Assembly: GCA_964576765.1 (NCBI GenBank)
Contig: CAZNWH010000128.1
Location: 1 to 5,451 of the forward strand
From: Hellea sp964576765
GTDB taxonomy: Bacteria > Pseudomonadota > Alphaproteobacteria > Caulobacterales > Maricaulaceae
Direction: 5' to 3'
Length of the DNA stretch: 5,451 nucleotides
In this document: positions 1 through 4,658 of the stretch, piece by piece
Numbering within the stretch: position 1 is the stretch's first letter
Layout: every line of letters starts with the position of its first letter
Notes under the pieces: generated by a model
Seen by the model: the letters and a program-made list of their open reading frames with translations, nothing else
What the model was told of the DNA's origin: nothing
Database searches by the model: none
Position numbers and translations under genes: made by a program

Positions 1-9
1 TTTTGAAAT

Positions 10-67
10 GAAAACCGAATCGACCAGCGCATTCGACTTTCACTATAATCAACCCCAGGATTGATTA
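10..67 (-). terminator. Candidate operon-end terminator region after rplQ
   Basis: Two inverted repeats follow the rplQ stop. The first (46-67, TAATCAA/TTGATTA on the minus strand) forms a nine-pair stem with a four-base loop, counting one G-U pair, but has no T-run after it. The second (left arm 31-41, right arm 10-20 in transcription order, loop 21-30) forms an eleven-pair stem with two G-U pairs. Its descending arm ends in GGTTTTC, followed by ATTTC. The location right after the last gene of the alpha operon supports a terminator, but the U-tract is interrupted and the stem is AT-rich, so efficiency is uncertain. Confidence 0.45.
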
Positions 68-73
68 CGCCGC

Positions 74-484
74 TCAAGCGTCTTCAGTTTCTTTCTTCGC
101 GTGATCAACCGCGCCTTTGGCAGACTCATCACGGTCTACAAATTCGATGACGGCCATAGGCGCGTTGTCGCCATAGCGAAAACCTGCCTTCATAATACGA
201 ATATAACCACCTTGGCGGTCTTTGTAGCGCGGGCCAAGGACATCAAAGAGCTTCTTTGACATCTCTTTATTCCGTGTACGGGCAATGGCGATACGCCGGC
301 TGTTCAAATCCCCTTTTTTCGCTAATGTGACAAGCTTTTCAACAAGCGGTCTAAGCTCTTTTGCCTTAGGGAGAGTTGTAACTATCTGCTCGTGCTCAAT
401 CAGGCTGGACGCCATATTCGCAAACATCGCCTTACGGTGAGATGCTGTGCGGTTGAGTTTACGATGGGCCAATTTATGACGCAT
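74..484 (-). CDS. rplQ: 50S ribosomal protein L17
   Basis: L17 is a large-subunit protein near the exit-tunnel side of the 50S. The 136 residues open with MRHKLAHRKLNRTASHRKAM, the standard L17 N-terminus, followed by NMASSLIEHEQIVTTLPKAKELRP and LVEKLVTLAKKGD. The C-terminal strand includes GGYIRIMKAGFRYGDNAPMA, then VIEFVDRD. The usual length is about 116-140; the last 15 or so residues (AKGAVDHAKKETEDA) are a mixed-charge tail seen variably in the family. The start ATG has AAAGGA at 492-497, seven bases away. It is the last gene of the alpha operon, as expected, and is followed by inverted repeats near the window edge. Confidence 0.99.
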   Translation of the reverse strand: MRHKLAHRKLNRTASHRKAMFANMASSLIEHEQIVTTLPKAKELRPLVEKLVTLAKKGDLNSRRIAIARTRNKEMSKKLFDVLGPRYKDRQGGYIRIMKAGFRYGDNAPMAVIEFVDRDESAKGAVDHAKKETEDA

Positions 485-513
485 GGCTTTATCCTTTTAG
501 ATTTCAATTCGAC

Positions 514-1530
514 CTAAATGTGGTCGTCATATTTTTTAGCAAGTTCTTCGATATTTTCTGGCGGCCAATTTGGCGCGTCCATGCCCAAGTGCAGCCCCAT
601 AGCGGCCAAGACTTCTTTGATTTCGTTAAGAGACTTACGGCCAAAGTTTGGTGTGCGGAGCATCTCAGCTTCGGATTTTTGAATAAGGTCACCAATGTAA
701 ACGATGTTGTCATTTTTCAAGCAATTGGCTGAACGTACAGAAAGCTCAAGCTCATCAACTTTACGCAGAAGCGCGGGGTTAAAGTCAAGTTCCGGCTTCT
801 CTTCGCCGCGGCCAATATCTTCTGGGTCATCAAAGTTCACAAAGACTTGGAACTGATCTTGAAGAATACGCGCCGCAACCGCGACAGCATCTTCAGGCGT
901 TACAGCAGCATTGGTTTCAATATCGATAATCAATTTATCATAATCAAGAACTTGACCTTCGCGTGTATCTTCTACGCGGTAAGCCACGCGCTTAACAGGC
1001 GAATAAAGCGCATCAATCGAAATCAAGCCAATTGGCGCATCTTCTGGGCGCGAGGCTGCTGCAGGCACATAACCTTTACCTGTGGTCACTGTAAGTTCCA
1101 TACGGATATCTGCGCCCTCATCGGCTGTGCAAATAACATGATCTTTATTTAGAATTTCAACTTCAGAGGTCTCTTCAATATCTGCGCCTGTCACAGGGCC
1201 CGCGCCAGTTTTACGCAAGAGAAGTTTTTTAGGCCCTTCGGAGTGCATACGCACAGCAAGACCTTTCAGGTTAAGAACAACATTGGTAACATCTTCACGT
1301 ACACCCGGGATAGATGTAAATTCATGGACAATACCATCAATCTGGACTGCGGATACGGCTGCACCTTGTAGAGAAGAGAGTAATACACGGCGAAGTGCAT
1401 TTCCCAGTGTCATACCAAAGCCGCGCTCTAAAGGTTCAGCTGTTACAATTGCTTTGCGTTCCGGGTCCCGCCCAGGCTCAATCTCTGGGTTGATCGGACG
1501 AATTAATTCTTGCCAATTTTTTTCAATCAC
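514..1530 (-). CDS. rpoA: DNA-directed RNA polymerase subunit alpha
   Basis: The alpha subunit dimerises to nucleate assembly of RNA polymerase with beta and beta', and its C-terminal domain contacts UP elements and activators. At 338 residues it is slightly longer than E. coli alpha (329). The N-terminal domain (about 1-235) shows the dimer and beta-contact motif GFGMTLGNALRRVLLSSLQG (37-56), then SIPGVREDV and VLDYDKLIIDIETN. A short acidic linker (about 236-250) leads to the C-terminal domain with LELSVRSANCLKNDNI (261-276). This contains Arg266 and Asn269, equivalent to the DNA-binding R265 and N268 of E. coli. The second helix-hairpin-helix region TPNFGRKSLNEIKEVL (293-308) follows, then GLHLGMDAPNWPP. 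Initiation is at GTG. The gene is 29 bases from rplQ, with only the short spacer hairpin separating it from rpsK. rpsD, which in E. coli lies between rpsK and rpoA, is absent. Confidence 0.99.
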   Translation of the reverse strand: MIEKNWQELIRPINPEIEPGRDPERKAIVTAEPLERGFGMTLGNALRRVLLSSLQGAAVSAVQIDGIVHEFTSIPGVREDVTNVVLNLKGLAVRMHSEGPKKLLLRKTGAGPVTGADIEETSEVEILNKDHVICTADEGADIRMELTVTTGKGYVPAAASRPEDAPIGLISIDALYSPVKRVAYRVEDTREGQVLDYDKLIIDIETNAAVTPEDAVAVAARILQDQFQVFVNFDDPEDIGRGEEKPELDFNPALLRKVDELELSVRSANCLKNDNIVYIGDLIQKSEAEMLRTPNFGRKSLNEIKEVLAAMGLHLGMDAPNWPPENIEELAKKYDDHI

Positions 1531-1536
1531 AGTGTG

Positions 1537-1543
1537 ACCTCTT
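1537..1543 (-). promoter_or_regulatory. rpoA Shine-Dalgarno before a GTG start
   Basis: AAGAGGT, with core GAGG at 1538-1541, lies seven bases from the GTG at 1528-1530. The next codons read IEKNWQELIRP, the expected alpha-subunit N-terminus in alphaproteobacteria, so the GTG is the start. Confidence 0.85.
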
Positions 1544-1553
1544 TATGTTTTGC

Positions 1554-1588
1554 GGCGCAGCCATTCCAATTATTGGTAAGGCGGCACC
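1554..1588 (-). other. Imperfect hairpin just upstream of rpoA
   Basis: In the 98-base rpsK-rpoA spacer, GGTGCCGCC (1580-1588) pairs with GGCTGCGCC (1554-1562) with one G-U pair and one mismatch. Inside it CCAA (1573-1576) pairs with TTGG (1566-1569) around the loop TAA. Thirteen of sixteen opposed positions pair. The arm is not followed by a T-run and ends 11 bases before the rpoA Shine-Dalgarno core. It is therefore more likely a processing, stability or translation-control element than a terminator. The structure was found by eye, without an energy calculation. Confidence 0.5.
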
Positions 1589-1628
1589 TGATAAATCCCC
1601 ACATAAAAATGAGGAAAGTTCGTAGACG

Positions 1629-2018
1629 TTATACGCGGCGGCGCTTAGGCGGACGGCACCCATTATGCGGAATGGGGGTAACGTCGCGAATTGTCGTGAT
1701 CGTGTAGCCAGCCGCTTGCAAAGCCCTAACAGCAGATTCGCGGCCGGATCCCGGACCGTTCACATTAACTTCTAATGTATTCATACCGTGCTCAGCCGCT
1801 TTCCGCGCCGCTTCTTCAGCCGCGACCTGCGCCGCATAGGGCGTTGATTTACGTGAGCCTTTAAAACCCATCGCACCCGCAGAACACCATGCCACAGTAT
1901 TACCCTGAGCATCGGTGATCGTAATCATCGTATTATTAAATGTAGAGTTTACATGCGCGACTCCGGAGGTGATATTCTTCCGATCGGCGCGGCGAACGCG
2001 GCCTGGTTCTTTTGCCAT
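1629..2018 (-). CDS. rpsK: 30S ribosomal protein S11
   Basis: S11 lies on the platform of the small subunit next to the mRNA exit region and the decoding-site 16S helices. The 129-residue length is exactly typical. Landmarks are ITSGVAHVNSTFNNTMITIT (16-35), the conserved GSRKSTPYAAQVAAE, the Gly-rich VNGPGSGRESAVRAL and the C-terminal DVTPIPHNGCRPPKRRRV. The Asn-Gly pair in HNGCRPP has its Asn at residue 119, the same position as the E. coli S11 residue known to carry an isoaspartate; whether that change occurs here is not visible. An AGGA element overlaps the rpsM stop (TAGGATAACAAG before the ATG), suggesting coupling with rpsM. Confidence 0.99.
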   Translation of the reverse strand: MAKEPGRVRRADRKNITSGVAHVNSTFNNTMITITDAQGNTVAWCSAGAMGFKGSRKSTPYAAQVAAEEAARKAAEHGMNTLEVNVNGPGSGRESAVRALQAAGYTITTIRDVTPIPHNGCRPPKRRRV

Positions 2019-2027
2019 CTTGTTATC

Positions 2028-2396
2028 CTACTTCTTCTTACCGGCGATTGCCTTGGCTGGACCCTTACGAGTCCGAGCATTTGTGTGTGTACGTTGTCCT
2101 CGTACGGGCAGACCTCGGCGGTGACGTAATCCCCGATAATTACCCATATCCATCAAACGCTTGATGTTTTGATTATTCTCACGACGCAAATCACCTTCGA
2201 CTTGATGATTTCCATCAATGTTTTCGCGAATTTGCAAAATTTCCTGATCTGTTAAGTCTTGCACACGGCGTTCAGGTGCAATGCTAACGGCTTCACAAAT
2301 GCTTTTTGCCTTTGCAGGGCCAATTCCATGGATGTAACGTAGCGCGATTTCTACGCGCTTATTTGTTGGGATATTTATCCCGGCAATACGAGCCAC
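2028..2396 (-). CDS. rpsM: 30S ribosomal protein S13
   Basis: S13 sits in the head of the small subunit, contacts the P-site tRNA and forms intersubunit bridges with the large subunit. The 122-residue protein begins ARIAGINIPTNKRVEIALRY after the initiator, which is the invariant S13 N-terminus; a GTG start is used. The helix-two-turn-helix stretch IHGIGPAKAKSICEAV is at about 22-37. The conserved basic tail contains GNYRGLRHRRGLPVRGQRTH (85-104), TNARTRKGP (105-113) and a final lysine cluster that reaches towards tRNA. Length matches the usual 118-124. The gene is preceded by a perfect Shine-Dalgarno and is nine bases from rpsK, so the two are surely co-transcribed. The GTG start is also used by E. 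coli rpsM, whose operon is repressed by S4; rpsD is absent from this cluster, so the same control cannot be assumed. Confidence 0.98.
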   Translation of the reverse strand: MARIAGINIPTNKRVEIALRYIHGIGPAKAKSICEAVSIAPERRVQDLTDQEILQIRENIDGNHQVEGDLRRENNQNIKRLMDMGNYRGLRHRRGLPVRGQRTHTNARTRKGPAKAIAGKKK

Positions 2397-2401
2397 ACTG
2401 G

Positions 2402-2408
2402 CCTCCTT
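2402..2408 (-). promoter_or_regulatory. rpsM Shine-Dalgarno that decides the GTG start
   Basis: AAGGAGG, a full match to the 16S anti-Shine-Dalgarno, lies five bases before the GTG at 2394-2396. The reading frame is open further upstream to an ATG at 2480, but no S13 family member has that extra sequence and the site points clearly to the GTG. Confidence 0.92.
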
Positions 2409-2448
2409 AAAATCCTGTTTCCACCTCTTTGGCTTAAGCTCCTCCATT

Positions 2449-2467
2449 GCCCCATAGCAAAAGGGGC
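2449..2467 (-). other. Small hairpin in the rpsM leader
   Basis: GCCCC and GGGGC form a five-pair GC stem with a nine-base loop. A second four-pair stem (CCGC/GCGG, 2485-2496) lies just upstream. Neither is followed by a T-run, so they are not intrinsic terminators. They could shape the leader RNA of rpsM, but there is no recognisable match to the E. coli S4-binding pseudoknot. Confidence 0.3.
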
Positions 2468-2498
2468 GGAAAAGACTCATCCATCCGCGAAAGCGGGT

Positions 2499-2527
2499 TA
2501 TTTAGTCCCAAGGCTGCTCGCCGTCAA
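2499..2527 (-). promoter_or_regulatory. Candidate sigma-70 promoter for the rpsM-rpsK-rpoA-rplQ segment
   Basis: On the minus strand TTGACG (2522-2527) is followed by exactly 17 bases and then TAAATA (2499-2504). The -35 matches the consensus at five of six positions, but the -10 at only three. It sits in the 161-bp gap after adk, the widest non-coding gap in the window, about 100 bases before the rpsM start. A six-base inverted repeat, AGGCTG/CAGCCT (2511-2516 and 2535-2540), brackets the -35 and could be an operator or chance. Transcription probably also reads in from upstream. Confidence 0.45.
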
Positions 2528-2557
2528 GCATTGTCAGCCTGTGTTTTCAACTTATTT

Positions 2558-3190
2558 TCAACCGCCAAAAAGGCGAGCGAAAAATCCTTTCTTTGGCGAT
2601 GGCGCAGCGATGCTTTTTCCATTACCGTTTTTATCCAAAACCTGCGCAACTGCGGCAGAAACGGTATCGATGTCAGCCATACCGTCAACCTCAGTTAATT
2701 TTCCCTGTTCAGAGTAATAAGGCAGCAAAGGCGCTGTATTTTCATGATAAGCCACAAGGCGCTTTTTAAACGTCTCTGGGTTATCATCTTTGCGGCCTTG
2801 CTCTGCAAAACGTTTTGTAATCCGTGTTATAATCGATTCGTCTTCAACACAGAGACGAATGACACTATTGACCTTTTGGCTGCGCTTAAGAAGACTCTCA
2901 TCAAGCGCAATGGCCTGCGCAACCGTGCGCGGAAATCCGTCAAAAATAAATCCTTTTGCCGTTGGATTCAAGTCAAGCTGCTCTTCTATAAGCGCGATGA
3001 CAATCTCGTCCGAAACTAATTGCCCACTATCCATTATCCCAGCGACCTTTTGGCCAAGTTCTGTGCCTGACGCGCGCGCCGCTCGCAACATATCACCTGT
3101 TGAAAGCTGGATAAGGCCGCGTTCGGTAACAAGCTTTTTAGCTTGCGTGCCCTTACCTGCGGCCGGGGGGCCAAAAAGAACAATATTCAT
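2558..3190 (-). CDS. adk: Adenylate kinase, short-LID type, with a C-terminal tail
   Basis: Adk catalyses ATP + AMP = 2 ADP in the cytoplasm. The P-loop GPPAAGKGT is at residues 7-15, the NMP-binding STGDMLR at 30-36 and DGFPRT at 84-89. Catalytic or binding arginines corresponding to E. coli R36, R88, R123, R156 and R167 are present at 36, 88, 123, 133 and 144. The gap between the third and fourth is 23 residues shorter than in E. coli, so this is the short-LID form without a zinc-binding LID. The core ends near residue 187 (VAQVLDK). A 23-residue extension follows: polar NGNGKSIAAPSP, then KKGFFARLFGG, so the total is 210 residues against about 190 for a short-type enzyme. The start is fixed by the ATG directly before NIVLFGPP and by the strong Shine-Dalgarno shared with the secY stop. 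A position between secY and rpsM is usual for alphaproteobacteria. Confidence 0.98.
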   Translation of the reverse strand: MNIVLFGPPAAGKGTQAKKLVTERGLIQLSTGDMLRAARASGTELGQKVAGIMDSGQLVSDEIVIALIEEQLDLNPTAKGFIFDGFPRTVAQAIALDESLLKRSQKVNSVIRLCVEDESIITRITKRFAEQGRKDDNPETFKKRLVAYHENTAPLLPYYSEQGKLTEVDGMADIDTVSAAVAQVLDKNGNGKSIAAPSPKKGFFARLFGG

Positions 3191-3194
3191 ACCC

Positions 3195-3200
3195 CCTCCT
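3195..3200 (-). promoter_or_regulatory. adk Shine-Dalgarno overlapping the secY stop codon
   Basis: Read on the minus strand the junction is TAGGAGGGGGTATG. The AG of the secY stop TAG forms the start of AGGAGG, and the adk ATG follows four bases later. Only eight bases separate the stop from the start, so ribosomes finishing secY are placed on the adk start. This favours translational coupling. Confidence 0.85.
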
Positions 3201-4557
3201 ACTTCTTACGCCGCCGCATGCGGGATTTTTTAATCAGTCCCTCATATTGATGGGCGATCAGATGCGATTGAATTTGAGCGACTGTATCGAGCGTCACAGA
3301 AACAATAATCAGCAAGCTCATACCACCGATCAACATAGCAACCGATGGCGGAATACCTTGATTTTGTGCGATAATATATTCGGGAAGCACACAGACAAAG
3401 GCAACATAAAACGCACCGATAAATGTCAACCGCGAGAGAACATAACTTAGATATTCAGCTGTGCGTTGGCCAGGACGAATACCAGGCAAAAAGCCCCCGT
3501 TTTTGCGAAGATTATCTGCGACATCATCAGGCTTAAAAACATATGGTACATAGAAGTAACAGAAGAAAATAATCAGAACACCATAAAGCACTAAGTAAAC
3601 AGGCGAACCATATCCGAGATAAGCCAGCAATGTCGTCATGAAGCCAGAACCCCCGCCTTCACCATTTAACGCTAACTGGCCAAATGTCGCCGGAAGTAAC
3701 AGAAGCGAACTGGCGAAAATCGGCGGGATAACACCAGCTGTGTTAAGCTTGAGCGGCATGAAAGACGATTCGCCACCAAAGGTTTTTCCCCCGGCCATTT
3801 GTCGTTTTGGGTATTGGACTAGTAAACGCCTTTGTGCGCGCTCCACAAAAACAATCAACATTGAAAGCGATACGAAAAGGACAATAAGGAAAATCAAAAA
3901 CAATTCACTGATCGTGCCTTGCTGATTTAAGCTAAAAGATTGGAACAAGGCTTTGGGCAGTTCAGCCACAATACCCGCGAAAATAATCAATGAAACTCCG
4001 TTACCTACACCGCGGGCTGTGACCTGTTCACCTAGCCACATGAGGAACATTGTTCCGCCGACAAGAGTAATCACTGTAGAAGCTTCAAAGAATAGCCCGG
4101 GATTTATAACGGCCCCTTCAGTCGCCTGAAGCGCTCTAGCTATACCATAGGCTTGAAAAGCCGCCAAAAAGACTGTTAAATAGCGCGTATATTGGTTAAT
4201 TTGCTTTCGCCCCTGCTCGCCATCTTTATCAAGCTCTTTAAGTGAGGGGAGCGAGCCCTTCATCAAAGTCATAATGATAGAGGCCGAAATATAGGGCATC
4301 ACGTTGAGTGCGAAAATGGCCATACGTTCAACCGCCCCGCCCGCAAACATGTTGAGACGCGTCAAAAGTCCGCCACCGCCACTTTGGAAAGCCTGTTGAA
4401 AAGCGCCCATATCCATGCCTGGAACCGGTACGAAAGTCCCGATGCGATATATGACGAGAATGAAAAGAGTGAAAAGGAGGCGCTGCTGTAGCTCTTTGGC
4501 TTTGGCAAAAACGCCAAAGTTCATATTCGATGCGAGCTGTTCAGACGCTGACGCCAT
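3199..4557 (-). CDS. secY: Protein translocase subunit SecY
   Basis: SecY is the channel-forming subunit of the SecYEG translocon in the inner membrane, through which SecA drives preproteins and to which ribosomes dock for membrane-protein insertion. The 452 residues are close to the usual 430-460. Family landmarks in order: TM1 about 27-44 followed by FVPVPGMD and a Gly-rich plug region (about 45-75); LNVMPYISASIIMTL (84-98), the start of TM2b; the cytosolic loop KDGEQGRKQINQYTRY (111-126); ERAQRRLLVQYPKRQM (239-254), the ribosome/SecA-facing loop; and YVPYVFKPDDVADNL with GFLPGIRPGQRTAEYL (355-370). The last contains the conserved Arg (361 here) essential in the C5 loop of E. coli SecY. The protein ends in a basic tail, KKSRMRRRKK. 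The start ATG has AAGG at 4564-4567. The stop TAG overlaps the adk ribosome-binding site. All expected segments are present; nothing is truncated. Confidence 0.99.
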   Translation of the reverse strand: MASASEQLASNMNFGVFAKAKELQQRLLFTLFILVIYRIGTFVPVPGMDMGAFQQAFQSGGGGLLTRLNMFAGGAVERMAIFALNVMPYISASIIMTLMKGSLPSLKELDKDGEQGRKQINQYTRYLTVFLAAFQAYGIARALQATEGAVINPGLFFEASTVITLVGGTMFLMWLGEQVTARGVGNGVSLIIFAGIVAELPKALFQSFSLNQQGTISELFLIFLIVLFVSLSMLIVFVERAQRRLLVQYPKRQMAGGKTFGGESSFMPLKLNTAGVIPPIFASSLLLLPATFGQLALNGEGGGSGFMTTLLAYLGYGSPVYLVLYGVLIIFFCYFYVPYVFKPDDVADNLRKNGGFLPGIRPGQRTAEYLSYVLSRLTFIGAFYVAFVCVLPEYIIAQNQGIPPSVAMLIGGMSLLIIVSVTLDTVAQIQSHLIAHQYEGLIKKSRMRRRKK

Positions 4558-4658
4558 GATATACCTTTATTCTTTAACTTCAGATTTCACCCTAGATGGG
4601 TATCCTCTGAAAGAAATGTAAGATGCCCGCAAAATGAAACTAGCACCAAACGTCAATA
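4558..4658 (-). other. rplO-secY spacer
   Basis: These 101 bases hold no gene. A TTGACG hexamer lies just after the rplO stop (4651-4656), but no acceptable -10 follows at 16-18 bases. A small inverted repeat, accc-tagat-gggt (4589-4601), is too weak to be a terminator and has no T-run. The only clear element is the secY Shine-Dalgarno AAGG at 4564-4567, six bases before the ATG. Read-through from rplO into secY is the simplest reading. Confidence 0.5.

Noticed and set aside
2449..2467. Intrinsic terminator after adk
   Set aside because: GC stem without a following T-run on either strand; it is also 90 bases after the adk stop and downstream of the likely rpsM promoter.
2397..2480. In-frame N-terminal extension of S13 starting at the ATG at 2480
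   Set aside because: S13 proteins begin at (M)ARIAGINIP; a perfect AAGGAGG sits five bases before the GTG at 2396, and the extension has no family resemblance and contains the leader hairpin.
2390..2500. E. coli-type S4-repressed alpha-operon pseudoknot at the rpsM start
   Set aside because: No matching nested stems around the GTG could be drawn by eye, and rpsD is not in this cluster. A covariance search with the alpha-operon RBS model would decide.
520..3925. Open frames of 65-147 codons on the plus strand and in alternative minus frames
   Set aside because: All lie opposite or within the strongly conserved rpoA, rpsK, adk, secY or rplO genes, resemble no family, and lack ribosome-binding sites of note.
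4432..4621. Plus-strand small ORF running into the rplO-secY spacer
   Set aside because: Mostly antisense to the secY N-terminus; no promoter or ribosome-binding site is evident.
4651..4656. Promoter for secY based on TTGACG after rplO
   Set aside because: No acceptable -10 hexamer at a 16-18 base spacing; the following bases are TTTTGCGG-like.
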